Source: Nocardia anocheti
GTDB taxonomy: Bacteria > Actinomycetota > Actinomycetes > Mycobacteriales > Mycobacteriaceae
Direction: 5' to 3'
NCBI RefSeq assembly: GCF_029675105.1
Contig: NZ_JAQQFV010000002.1
Coordinates: 496,001-560,000 of the forward strand
DNA: 64,000 nt
Both the position numbers and the translations under genes were made by a program. Positions within the stretch are counted from its first letter, which is position 1; the number at the start of each line of letters is the position of its first letter. The notes under the pieces are model-generated. The model was not told where the DNA came from. It worked only from the letters and a program-made list of their open reading frames with translations, and ran no database searches. This document shows positions 36,772-45,015 of this stretch, piece after piece.

Positions 36772-38262
36772 ATGACCAAACAATCCGGTTTCCGGCCGCC
36801 CGATTGGGCTGTGCTCAGCCTGCTCTGCCTCGGGCAATTGATCGTCGTGCTCGACCTGTCGATCGTCAATGTCGCCCTGCCCGCCATCAAGGAATCGCTC
36901 GGTTTCTCCGAGGCGGGCCTGCAGTGGGTGGTCAACGGTTACGCCATCACCTTCGCCGGGTTCCTGCTGCTCGGCGGCCGGGTGGCCGACCTGATCGGCA
37001 GGCGGCGGGTGTTCGTGCTCGGCCTGGCCATTTTCACCGTGGCCAGCCTGGCCGGTGGTCTGGCGACCTCGCCGGAGTGGCTGATCATCGCCCGCGTGGC
37101 GCAGGGCTTCGGTGGCGCGCTGCTGTCCCCGGCGACCCTGGCCATCCTGTCGACCACCTTCACCGAACCCAAGGCCAAGGCCCGCGCCACCGCCGCGTGG
37201 GGCGCGATCTCCGGTGCCGGTGCGGCGCTGGGCTCGGTGCTGGGCGGCGTGCTGACCGATATCGCCAGCTGGGAGTGGATCTTCTACGTCAACATCCCGC
37301 TGGGCCTGCTCGCGCTGGCCTTCGCCTTCCCGCTGTTGGGCGAGAGCAGGGCCGAGCAGACCAAGCAGCTCGACGCGGTGGGCGCGGTGCTGGTCACCAC
37401 GGCGCTGATCGCGCTGGTGTTCGGCGCGGTCGACTCGCAGAACAACGGTTGGGCCGCGCCGACGACGTGGGGCCCGATCCTGGCCGCCGCCGTGCTGCTG
37501 GTGTGGTTCACGCTGCACGAGTCGCGGGTGGCCTCGGCGCCGCTGATCCCGCTGTACGTGTTGAAGATCCGCTCCATCGCTTACTCCAACACGGTCATGT
37601 TCTGGATCGGCGCGGCGGTGATCGCGCATTTCTACTTCCTGTCGCTCTACATGCAGAACATCCTGGGTTACGACGCGTTGCAGACCGGTCTGGCGTTCCT
37701 GCCCGGCGCGGTGGCGATGACCATCGGCGCGTACTCCGGGCCGCCGCTGGTGAAGAAGTTCGGTGGCGTGCGTCCGCTGTTGACGGCCGCGCCGACACTG
37801 AGCGCGCTCGGCCTGCTGCTGCTGGCCTTCGTGCCCGACAACGGGTCCTACCTGGTGCATCTGCTCATCCCGCAGGTGTTGATCACCCTGGGCGCCGGGC
37901 TGCTCATGGTGCCGCTGGTCATCGCGGCCACCTCCGGTGTCGCACCCGCCGAGGCAGGGCTGGCCTCGGGCATCATCAACACCACCCGCCAGTTCGGTGG
38001 CGCGATCGGCCTGGCGGTGCTGGCCACCATCGCCGCCTCGGCGACCAGCGCCCGCACCGGTGACCAGGCCGCCTCGACCGCCGACCTGCTGGCGGGCTAC
38101 CACGCCGCCTTCGGGGTGGGCGCGGTGTTCGCGGTGGTGGCGCTGGCCTTCACCTTCGGCCTGTCCACCGCGCCGCCGCCCGCACCGCCCGGTGCCCCGG
38201 CCGCCGACCCGGCTCCGGCCAAGCAGGCCGACACCGCACCGGAGGCCGTGCCCGCGGAGTGA
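36772..38262 (+). CDS. DHA2-family MFS drug/polyketide exporter
   Basis: A 496-residue transporter with about 14 membrane helices. LDLSIVNVALPAIKESLG is motif D1-like (residues 26-43), VADLIGRRRVF is motif A, and PLGLLALAF follows motif C. A Pro/Ala-rich soluble tail ends the protein. Likely exports the cluster's product and gives self-resistance. ATG 36772 is preceded by GGGAG; the GTG nine bases earlier is less likely. A hairpin terminator follows. Confidence 0.93.
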   Translation: MTKQSGFRPPDWAVLSLLCLGQLIVVLDLSIVNVALPAIKESLGFSEAGLQWVVNGYAITFAGFLLLGGRVADLIGRRRVFVLGLAIFTVASLAGGLATSPEWLIIARVAQGFGGALLSPATLAILSTTFTEPKAKARATAAWGAISGAGAALGSVLGGVLTDIASWEWIFYVNIPLGLLALAFAFPLLGESRAEQTKQLDAVGAVLVTTALIALVFGAVDSQNNGWAAPTTWGPILAAAVLLVWFTLHESRVASAPLIPLYVLKIRSIAYSNTVMFWIGAAVIAHFYFLSLYMQNILGYDALQTGLAFLPGAVAMTIGAYSGPPLVKKFGGVRPLLTAAPTLSALGLLLLAFVPDNGSYLVHLLIPQVLITLGAGLLMVPLVIAATSGVAPAEAGLASGIINTTRQFGGAIGLAVLATIAASATSARTGDQAASTADLLAGYHAAFGVGAVFAVVALAFTFGLSTAPPPAPPGAPAADPAPAKQADTAPEAVPAE

Positions 38263-38273
38263 CCACCGTGCCA

Positions 38274-38313
38274 GGGCGAGGTTCCCGCCGTCACGACGGC
38301 AGGAACCTCGCCC
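38274..38313. terminator. Bidirectional hairpin between MFS and NmrA-like genes
   Basis: Outer stem of 12 bases (GGGCGAGGTTCC with its complement), one mismatch, then an inner stem of five to six bases. It lies 12 bases after the MFS stop and includes the last codons of the convergent NmrA-like gene. No T run, so it is a strong structure rather than a canonical intrinsic terminator. Confidence 0.65.
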
Positions 38314-39136
38314 GATGCGTGTGCACGAACTCCTCGAAGCCGATCGGCGCTGTGCCGGTGAGCTTTTCGACGTCGTCGAAGATCTGGCCGCGCACCGGAC
38401 CGGCCGCCGCGCGGGCCGCGGTGACGGCGGTGGCGACGTGCTCGGGCACGCGCCGGGCCAGCCGTTCGCGCTCGGCCTCGATCGAGATCTCCCGCACGGT
38501 GAGCGGGATGCCCAGTTCCGCGGCGATGATCCCCACCTGCTCGCGGGGCGTCAGGGCACGCGGGCCACTGAGCCGCACGATCGGTGCGCCCGAATAGTCG
38601 GCGCGCAGGACGGCGGCGGCCGTGCGGCCGATATCGCGCGGATCCAGGTGCGCGGCGGGCAGATCCGGGAGCGCGAGCGACAGCTCCCCGCCAGCGGCGA
38701 TCGCCGGTGCCCAGGCGAAGGTATTGGAGTAGAAACCGTTCGGGCGCAGCACCGTTATCGGGATTCCCGAGTCGAGGGCCACCCGCTCCCCCTCGGCGTG
38801 CCAGCCGCCCAGCAGCCCGTCCGGATTCTCGTCCACCGCCAGCGACGACACCGTGACCAGCCGCCGCACCCCCGCCCGCCGGGCGGCCTCGACCAGGCGC
38901 GCGTCCTGCGCGGCCTTCAGATGGCCGGAGGTGGCGATGAAGACGGACTCGACGCCGTCGAGTACCGGCGGCAGCGTTTCCGGGCGGTCGAGATCACCCG
39001 CCGCCACCTCCACCCCCGGCAGCGGTTCCCAGCGGTCCGGGCTCCGGGTCAGCGCCCGCACCTTCGCCCCGTCGCGCGCGAGCTCGCGCACCGTCGCCCC
39101 GCCGATCACGCCCGTGGCTCCGACGATCAGAATCAT
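38291..39136 (-). CDS. NmrA-type NAD(P)-binding atypical SDR
   Basis: A 281-residue Rossmann protein: ILIVGATGVIGGATVREL at residues 2-19, then VEVAAGDLDRPETL and FIATSGHLKAAQDARLVEAA. No catalytic YxxxK is obvious, as in NmrA and quinone-reductase-2-like members. It may be a tailoring reductase or a redox sensor. It diverges from the methyltransferase operon with shared phased repeats at 39214-39231. Confidence 0.85.
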   Translation of the reverse strand: MILIVGATGVIGGATVRELARDGAKVRALTRSPDRWEPLPGVEVAAGDLDRPETLPPVLDGVESVFIATSGHLKAAQDARLVEAARRAGVRRLVTVSSLAVDENPDGLLGGWHAEGERVALDSGIPITVLRPNGFYSNTFAWAPAIAAGGELSLALPDLPAAHLDPRDIGRTAAAVLRADYSGAPIVRLSGPRALTPREQVGIIAAELGIPLTVREISIEAERERLARRVPEHVATAVTAARAAAGPVRGQIFDDVEKLTGTAPIGFEEFVHTHRARFLPS

Positions 39137-39213
39137 GGGAAATCTCCTTCGTTCCAGCGCTTTTCCGGAGCGTAGCCAGGGATTCGGGTCGGCCGGACGG
39201 GGCGAGACCGGCG

Positions 39214-39257
39214 CTCCAGAGATTCTCCAGAGACCGTGCAGCAGCGATTTCTACGGT
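39214..39257 (+). promoter_or_regulatory. SARP-type repeats and -10 of methyltransferase operon
   Basis: CTCCAG at 39214 and 39225 (11 bases apart). Then 21 bases to the -10 hexamer TACGGT (39252-39257), which ends six bases before the ATG. The proximal repeat therefore overlaps the -35 position, as expected for SARP activation, and the transcript appears leaderless. Confidence 0.72.
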
Positions 39258-39263
39258 CGAGAC

Positions 39264-40328
39264 ATGAGTCACCTCTCCACACCGCAGGCCACTCGCGAGA
39301 CCCCGGCCCACATCCTCGGACTGGCGTCCGGCGCCCGCCGTGCGCAGGTGCTGCTGGCGGCGGTCGAGCTGGACGTGTTCAGCGCGCTGGCCGACGGCGA
39401 TCTGCCCGCCGCCGACCTCGCCGCCACCATCGGGCTGCATCCCGACTGGTCCCGCGACTTCCTCGAGGCGGTCGCCACCACCGGGCTGCTCATCTCCGAT
39501 CGCGGCCGCTACTCCAACAGTCCCGACGCGCACCGCTATCTGGTGCGCGGCAGACCGCAGTATCTCGGCGGTTTCCTGCGCTTTCTCGACAAGACCCTGC
39601 ACCCGGCCTGGGCCGAGCTCGCGGCCAGCGCCAAATCGGGTGCGCCCGCCAATCTCGCTGCCGCCGGGGGTGATCCGTACGGCAGCCTGTTCGCCGACGC
39701 CGAGGACCGACGCGGCTTCTTCGACGCCATGGACGTACTCAACGCCCCGATCGGCGCCGCGCTGGCCGAGCAGCTGGACTGGTCGCGCCACGCCACCGTC
39801 GCCGATATCGGTGGCGCCAGGGGCAATATCGCCGCCGGGCTGGTGCGGGCGCATCCGCACCTGCGCGCCACCGTCTTCGATCTGCCGTCGGTACAACCCG
39901 AATTCGACCGGCACATCGGCACCTTGGAGCTCACCGAGCGAGTCGAGTTCGTCCCCGGTGACTTCTTCGCCGACCCGCTGCCCACCGCCGATGTGCTCGT
40001 CTTCGGTCACGTGCTGCACAACTGGCCGGTCGAGAGCCGCCGCAAGCTGGTGGCCGCCGCCTTCGCGGCGCTGCCCGAGGGCGGCACCGTCGCCATCTAC
40101 GACCCCGTGATCGATCCCGACAATCCCACGCCCACCTCGCTGCTGGCCAGCCTGAACATGCTGGTGTGGTCCTCCGGCGGCAGCGAGTACACCTTCGCCG
40201 AGGCCGAGAGTTGGCTGCGGGACGCGGGTTTCGTCGATATCGCCGCTCGTCCGCTCGGCTCCACCTCGACCCTCATCACCGGCGAAAGGCCCCGCCATGG
40301 CCGTTCCACTGCAGAGATCGCCCGCTGA
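39264..40328 (+). CDS. SAM-dependent O-methyltransferase, family 2
   Basis: A 354-residue enzyme with an N-terminal dimerisation winged helix (to about residue 100) and a Rossmann MT domain: VADIGGARGNIAAGLVRAHP (SAM motif I, about residue 180), RVEFVPGDFFADPLP and VLVFGHVLHNWPVESRRKLV. Resembles polyketide O-methyltransferases acting on phenols. First gene of a rightward operon of methyltransferase, kinase-like protein, two luciferase-like oxygenases and isomerase-like protein. Its 3' end overlaps the next gene by 32 bases. Confidence 0.9.
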   Translation: MSHLSTPQATRETPAHILGLASGARRAQVLLAAVELDVFSALADGDLPAADLAATIGLHPDWSRDFLEAVATTGLLISDRGRYSNSPDAHRYLVRGRPQYLGGFLRFLDKTLHPAWAELAASAKSGAPANLAAAGGDPYGSLFADAEDRRGFFDAMDVLNAPIGAALAEQLDWSRHATVADIGGARGNIAAGLVRAHPHLRATVFDLPSVQPEFDRHIGTLELTERVEFVPGDFFADPLPTADVLVFGHVLHNWPVESRRKLVAAAFAALPEGGTVAIYDPVIDPDNPTPTSLLASLNMLVWSSGGSEYTFAEAESWLRDAGFVDIAARPLGSTSTLITGERPRHGRSTAEIAR

Positions 40329-41340
40329 CACCCGCGACCGGGTTCGCCGCTGGCTGGCGAACACCGAGGCGGGTGCCGAGATCGACCCGGACAGCCTCTT
40401 CGTCACCGTGCCACGCAACGGATTCTCCGCCGAGACCCTGGAGGTGAGCGGACGCGATCTCGACGGTCACCCGCGCAGACTGGTGGTGCGCGTGGGCGCG
40501 ACCGGCGACCCGGTCTACCCCTCGGAATCCATCACCGCCCAGGCCGAGGTGCTGCGCGCGGTCCGCGCCCACAGCGCCGTCCCGGTGCCGACGGTCCTGG
40601 GCGTGGAGCCCGACGCGGACCTGCTCGGCGCCCCGTTCTTCGTCATGGATTTCGTCGAAGGCCGAGTGCCACCGGATTTCCCGTCCTATCACCGGTCGGG
40701 CTGGCTGGCCGAGTCGGCGCCGAGCGAACGCACGGCGGTCTGGTGGTCGGCGATCACGGCACTCGAACGGCTGCACGCCATTCCGGCGCAGACCCCGGGC
40801 CTCCCGGACCTCGGCGCGCCCGGACCCGCGGCGCAACTGCGCTATTGGTCCGACGCCATCGACTTCTATCAGTGCGCCGACGATCCGGTGATCGAACGCG
40901 CCCGAGCCTGGCTCGCCGACAACATCCCGGCGCGCCAGTCACCGCACACCCTGCTGTGGGGTGACGCCCGGCTCGGCAACATCATCTACACCAATACCTG
41001 CGTGGCCGCCCTGATCGATTGGGAGCTGGCCGGATACGGCGAACCGGAGAGCGATCTGGCCTGGTTCCTGTACCTGGACCGGCACCTGAGCACCGGCATC
41101 GGAGCCACCCGGCTCTACGGCCTACCCGACCGCGCGCGCACCGTCGAGGCCTACGCCGCGTTGACCGGGCGCCCGCTGCGCAATCTGGCCTTCTACGAGG
41201 TGCTGGCCGGTTTCAAGTTCGCGCTGATCACCGCGGCGGTGACCCGGCGGGCCGCGCGCACCGGCCTGCCCACCGATACCCCATTCCCCCTGCACCGCAA
41301 TGCGGTAGCACTGCTCGACGCAACAGTGGAGGCGCAATGA
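40297..41340 (+). CDS. APH-like phosphotransferase family protein
   Basis: A 347-residue kinase-fold protein. LLWGDARLGNIIY (near residue 225) is the Brenner motif with Trp in place of the first His, a change common in this subfamily, and ALIDWELAGYGEPESDLAWF carries the metal-binding acidic residue. It could phosphorylate the polyketide or a sugar, or protect the host, but substrates for this branch are rarely known. Overlaps the methyltransferase gene by 32 bases and the next gene by four (ATGA). Confidence 0.82.
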   Translation: MAVPLQRSPADTRDRVRRWLANTEAGAEIDPDSLFVTVPRNGFSAETLEVSGRDLDGHPRRLVVRVGATGDPVYPSESITAQAEVLRAVRAHSAVPVPTVLGVEPDADLLGAPFFVMDFVEGRVPPDFPSYHRSGWLAESAPSERTAVWWSAITALERLHAIPAQTPGLPDLGAPGPAAQLRYWSDAIDFYQCADDPVIERARAWLADNIPARQSPHTLLWGDARLGNIIYTNTCVAALIDWELAGYGEPESDLAWFLYLDRHLSTGIGATRLYGLPDRARTVEAYAALTGRPLRNLAFYEVLAGFKFALITAAVTRRAARTGLPTDTPFPLHRNAVALLDATVEAQ

Positions 41341-42347
41341 GCATCCGATTGTCCGTTCTCGACCAGGCCCCCGTGCCGGAGGGCACCCCGCAATCGCAGG
41401 CCCTGGCCAACTCGCTCGACCTGGCCCGGCACGCCGAATCCTTCGGCTACCACCGCTACTGGGTGGCCGAACACCACGCCATGTACTCGCACGCCATCTC
41501 GGCGCCGGAGATCCTGGTCGGCGCCATCGCCGCGGCCACCTCCACGCTGCGGGTGGGGTCGGGGGGCGTGCTGCTCGGGCACTACAGCCCGTTCAAGGTG
41601 GCCGAGACCTTCCGCACCCTCACCGCCCTGCACCCCGGCCGCATCGACCTGGGCATCGGCCGCTCCACGGGCGCCAACGAAATCGAGACCGCCGCCCTGC
41701 GCCCGGTGCCCGGCGCGCTCGGTGGACCGTCGATCGACGAGCGGGTCGAGCAGTTGCGCGGGCATCTCGAACGCCGCAGCGCCTCGAACCGGTCCCCGCT
41801 GGCCGTCCCGCTGGACGCGCCGACTCCCGATCTGTGGCTGCTGGGCAGCAGCCCGTCCAGTGCCGTCGCCGCGGGGCGCGCCGATATCGACTACGCCTTC
41901 GCACACTTCATCAATCCCGGCGCCACCCGCCAAGCCGTCGACGCCTACCGCCAGCTCGCGCCGAGCCGCTCCCCGATCGTCGCGGTGACCGCGGTGGCCG
42001 CCGACAGCGAGGCCGAGGCCGAGCGGCTGTACTCCGCGCAGCGCGCGGTGCGTAATCGGTTGTTCCGCAACGATGTCCGGCCGATCCCACCGCCGGAGAC
42101 GGCGCTGGCCGAGCTGGACCGGTTCGGCGACATCCTGCGCAACGAGCACTTCGAATGGCCGCGCTACTTCTGGGGCACCCCGGATCGCGTCGGTGACCAG
42201 ATCCGTTCGCTGGCAAAGGCTCTCGGTGTAGAAGAGGTCGTCATCGTCACCACCGTGCACGACCATCGCGCGCGCGTGCGCAGCTACGAGCTGCTCGCCG
42301 GTGAGTTCGCGTTGTCCCCCGCCGCACTCCAGGACGTCACCCCATGA
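41337..42347 (+). CDS. MsnO8-like luciferase-type flavin monooxygenase
   Basis: A 336-residue TIM-barrel LLM-class oxidoreductase. The opening SIRLSVLDQAPVPEGTP and GYHRYWVAEHHAM (about residue 38) are typical of the MsnO8 group, named for the mensacarcin type II polyketide pathway; LRVGSGGVLLGHYSPFKVAE follows. Uses reduced flavin to hydroxylate or epoxidise. Its stop overlaps the following LLM gene's start (ATGA), so the two oxygenases are co-translated. Confidence 0.88.
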   Translation: MSIRLSVLDQAPVPEGTPQSQALANSLDLARHAESFGYHRYWVAEHHAMYSHAISAPEILVGAIAAATSTLRVGSGGVLLGHYSPFKVAETFRTLTALHPGRIDLGIGRSTGANEIETAALRPVPGALGGPSIDERVEQLRGHLERRSASNRSPLAVPLDAPTPDLWLLGSSPSSAVAAGRADIDYAFAHFINPGATRQAVDAYRQLAPSRSPIVAVTAVAADSEAEAERLYSAQRAVRNRLFRNDVRPIPPPETALAELDRFGDILRNEHFEWPRYFWGTPDRVGDQIRSLAKALGVEEVVIVTTVHDHRARVRSYELLAGEFALSPAALQDVTP

Positions 42348-43414
42348 AATTCGGCATCAATCTCTTCCCCACGGTCGGCCCCGCCGATCAGACCCCGGTC
42401 GACTACTACGACCACGCGCTCGCCCTCGGCGTGTACGCCGAGGAACTCGGCTACCACCACGTGAAGACCGTCGAGCACTACTTCTTCGACTACGGCGGCT
42501 ACAGCCCCGACCCGACCACCTTCCTGGCCGCGCTCGCCGCCCGCACCGAGCGCATCCGGCTGATCACCGGCGCGGTGGTCCCGGCCTTCGACCACCCGAT
42601 CAAGCTCGCCGCGCGACTGGCCATGCTCGACAACCTCAGCCACGGCCGCCTCGACGTGGGCGTGGCCCGCGGGTTCCTGCCCGAGGAGTTCGCGGCCTTC
42701 GGCGTCTCCCTGGACGAATCCCGGCCGCGTTTCGACGCCACGGTCGAGGCCATCCGCGCGCTGTGGACCGGCGAGGAGGTGACCGTCGACAACGGCTTCC
42801 ACACCTTCGGCCCGGTCACCCTGCAACCGCGCCCCTACCAGCGGCCACACCCACAGATCCTGGTCGCCACCGCGATCACCCCCGAGTCGGCCGAACGCGC
42901 CGGGGCGGCGGGGTACGGACTGCTGCTGGTGCCCTCGATCAATCCGCGCGAGAAGGTCCAGGACATCATCGGGCGCTACCGCGCGGCGCGAGAGGCAGCC
43001 GGGTTCGACCCCGGCACCGGCGAGGTCCATCTCAGCTACAGCTCGTTCCTGGCCGACGACCCCGACACCGCGCGCGAGCTCGGTGAGCGGTTCGCCGCGA
43101 AGAACCACCGCGCGCTGGCACAGGCCGTGGCGGGCTGGTCGACCGCGCGCAGTGAGCAGTACACCGGCTACGACAAGATCGTCGGCCGGGTCGCGAGCAG
43201 CGATTTCGCGAGTCAGCTGGCCGCGGACAAGACCATCGTGGGCACCCCCGCCGAGGTGATCGACCAGATCGCGCGGATCAGGGACGCTTTCGGCGAGGTC
43301 ACCCTCAGCCTGCAGGCTCCCCCGAGCACCGCCCCCGACGACGTCGTCCGTCGTTCCCTCCAACTCTTCGCCGAAGAGGTCCTGCCGAAGTTCTCGGCGC
43401 CGCTACACCAGTAG
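42344..43414 (+). CDS. Second luciferase-like (LLM) flavin monooxygenase
   Basis: A 356-residue LLM-class enzyme: MKFGINLFPTVGPADQTP, EELGYHHVKTVEHYFFDYGG and ITGAVVPAFDHPIKLAARLAMLDNLS. Different enough from its neighbour to suggest division of labour, for example one hydroxylation and one Baeyer-Villiger or epoxidation step. F420 or FMN use cannot be decided by eye. Confidence 0.88.
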   Translation: MKFGINLFPTVGPADQTPVDYYDHALALGVYAEELGYHHVKTVEHYFFDYGGYSPDPTTFLAALAARTERIRLITGAVVPAFDHPIKLAARLAMLDNLSHGRLDVGVARGFLPEEFAAFGVSLDESRPRFDATVEAIRALWTGEEVTVDNGFHTFGPVTLQPRPYQRPHPQILVATAITPESAERAGAAGYGLLLVPSINPREKVQDIIGRYRAAREAAGFDPGTGEVHLSYSSFLADDPDTARELGERFAAKNHRALAQAVAGWSTARSEQYTGYDKIVGRVASSDFASQLAADKTIVGTPAEVIDQIARIRDAFGEVTLSLQAPPSTAPDDVVRRSLQLFAEEVLPKFSAPLHQ

Positions 43415-43423
43415 GAGCACACC

Positions 43424-43741
43424 ATGGCACTGTTCGCTGTCATCACCAAGCAGAACCCTGTCGGGATCAGCGCCGACGAATTCCGGCACCGGCTGCCGGA
43501 GGGGTTCACCCATCATGTCGACCTGGTGAGCCGGGGCGTCATCAAGCACAGCTGGATCATCGCCGGGCAGTCCGGCGGGCTCAACATCTACGACGTGGCC
43601 AGCCACGAGGAGCTCACCGACGCTCTCTACGGCAACCCGCTGTCCTCGCACCTGGAGTTCGACGTGTACCCGCTCTCGGACCCGGGCGGCTTCGATGTCG
43701 AGGAGTTCGCCACCCGCGACGCGGAGCAGAGCGCGAACTGA
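43424..43741 (+). CDS. Muconolactone delta-isomerase-like protein
   Basis: A 105-residue ferredoxin-like barrel protein: LFAVITKQNPVGISADEFRHRLPEGF, VKHS-like IKHSWIIAGQSGGLNIYDVASHEELTDALYGNPLSS. The MIase family isomerises muconolactone; in a polyketide cluster an isomerisation or small oxygenase role is more likely. It begins nine bases after the LLM gene and ends before a strong hairpin. Confidence 0.82.
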   Translation: MALFAVITKQNPVGISADEFRHRLPEGFTHHVDLVSRGVIKHSWIIAGQSGGLNIYDVASHEELTDALYGNPLSSHLEFDVYPLSDPGGFDVEEFATRDAEQSAN

Positions 43742-43750
43742 CCACACGGA

Positions 43751-43784
43751 AACGGGGTGGCCACCGGCTGGTGGCCACCCCGTT
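43751..43784. terminator. Bidirectional hairpin at the end of the methyltransferase operon
   Basis: A perfect 15-base stem (AACGGGGTGGCCACC with its complement) with a four-base loop, between the convergent isomerase-like and hydrolase genes. No T run follows on the plus strand. Confidence 0.75.
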
Positions 43785-43794
43785 CCGCTGTGGT

Positions 43795-44661
43795 TCAGCG
43801 CGCCAGGAATTCCGCGACGGCGGTGCTGAAGCCGCGCGGATTGTCGACCCAGGGGTAGTGACCCGCGTCGGGGATCGAGACGTGTTTCGCCGCCGGGAAT
43901 CGCGCGGCGGTCGCGTCACCCACGGACACCCCGGTGAGCGCGTCGGCGGCGCCGGTCACCACCAGCACCGGCGCCGGAACCTGGCCGAGGGTGGGGAGGA
44001 ACCGTTCGGGCTCGGTGCGATCTCCGTTGCCGTGGAAGTGTTTCCACGCTTCGAGGGAGAACTGGGTGCGCTGGGTGGCGGCGTGCGCGCGCTGACGTTC
44101 GTCCCAGGCGCCGTAGGCCGCGGGAACATAGCGGTCGAGCAACTCGAAGACCTCCTCCGGCGTGGAGTCGGGGCCCGCCTGCGCCAATCCCTGTGCGGCC
44201 GCGACCACTTCGTCGAACCACGGCTCACCGGCGCGCTTCTCCAGCAGCGTGCCCACATCCTCACCACCCCCGAAGAAGTCGGGCCCCGGCGCCACCAACA
44301 CCAGTCGCGAAACCCGGTCCGGGTGGTGCCCGGCGTACACGGCCGCGACCACCGCACCCGCCGAATGTCCCAGCACATCGATGGTTTCGGTGCCCAGATG
44401 CGCACGCAGCGCGTCGACATCGCGAGCCAGCGACGGATAGGCGTACTTGGCCGGATCGGCGGGCGCGGGCGTCCCCCCGGTGCCCCGTGCGTCGTAGCGG
44501 ATGAGGGTGTGACTCTCCGCCAGGCCACCGAGATCCTCGAGATACCGAGAATCCCGGGGCCCACCGGGAACCACCACCAGTGGCGGACCCGCCCCGATCG
44601 TCTCGAACGCGAGCTCGGTCCCATCGAAGGTACGGGCAGTGTGATGTGTCGAAGTAGCCAT
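43795..44661 (-). CDS. Alpha/beta hydrolase of the polyketide cluster
   Basis: A 288-residue hydrolase with the nucleophile elbow Gly-His-Ser-Ala-Gly (VLGHSAGAVV, about residue 100), oxyanion region VVPGGPRDSRYLED and a terminal DAGHYPWVDNP His. Could act on an ester, lactone or thioester of the polyketide. ATG 44661 is chosen because TAGCTT (44669-44674, minus strand) lies seven bases upstream, pointing to a leaderless message. Its promoter carries the cluster's phased repeats, so it is the likely right-hand edge of the cluster. Confidence 0.88.
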   Translation of the reverse strand: MATSTHHTARTFDGTELAFETIGAGPPLVVVPGGPRDSRYLEDLGGLAESHTLIRYDARGTGGTPAPADPAKYAYPSLARDVDALRAHLGTETIDVLGHSAGAVVAAVYAGHHPDRVSRLVLVAPGPDFFGGGEDVGTLLEKRAGEPWFDEVVAAAQGLAQAGPDSTPEEVFELLDRYVPAAYGAWDERQRAHAATQRTQFSLEAWKHFHGNGDRTEPERFLPTLGQVPAPVLVVTGAADALTGVSVGDATAARFPAAKHVSIPDAGHYPWVDNPRGFSTAVAEFLAR

Positions 44662-44668
44662 GCTCGCC

Positions 44669-44713
44669 AAGCTACGAACCCGCCCTACGCGTTCACTGGA
44701 GCGACGCTGGAAG
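44669..44713 (-). promoter_or_regulatory. SARP-type repeats and -10 of hydrolase gene
   Basis: On the minus strand, CTCCAG (44701-44696) is 11 bases downstream of TTCCAG (44712-44707). A 21-base gap leads to -10 TAGCTT (44674-44669), then seven bases to the ATG. The 21-base spacing is the same as at the methyltransferase promoter. Confidence 0.68.
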
Positions 44714-44733
44714 GAGTACTACCAACGGAACAC

Positions 44734-45015
44734 TCAAGCACTGAGCGGATGCCGCGCCAGGTACTCGACCACCGCCCGACGGAGGACATCGCTCGGTGTC
44801 GTTTCCGCCTCATCGGCGTAGGCGGCCAGACGCGCGTCCAACTCGGCCGGTAGGCGTACGGTCCGCACCGGACTCTTCCCGCCCCGCGCACCCCCGACCG
44901 GACGCCCCATAGCCAGTTCGGGCCCCACTTCGATCGGCCCGACAACCGCATAGTCGCCGTTCTCGAACTCGGCGGCCATCGCCTCGTACTCTTCAGCGCT
45001 TCGCTTCGCCATCAT
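44734..45015 (-). CDS. Ribbon-helix-helix protein, probable antitoxin
   Basis: A 93-residue protein. The C-terminal third VRTVRLPAELDARLAAYADEAETTPSDVLRRAVVEYL (in pieces, from about residue 52) is a ribbon-helix-helix DNA-binding domain. The N-terminal half, with acidic and Gly-rich parts, may bind the partner. The start ATG overlaps the upstream stop by four bases. Likely represses its own operon at the palindrome 45343-45373. Confidence 0.82.
   Translation of the reverse strand: MMAKRSAEEYEAMAAEFENGDYAVVGPIEVGPELAMGRPVGGARGGKSPVRTVRLPAELDARLAAYADEAETTPSDVLRRAVVEYLARHPLSA

Noticed and set aside
36625-38103. A 492-codon open frame opposite the MFS exporter
   Set aside because: Rich in Gln, Arg, His and Gly with no family pattern; a by-product of GC-rich codon positions. 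The rightward MFS protein has clear membrane helices and motifs.
40297-41340. Aminoglycoside resistance by the APH-like protein
   Set aside because: The Brenner motif is the WGDxxxGN variant of a broad kinase family with unknown substrates; nothing points to aminoglycosides.
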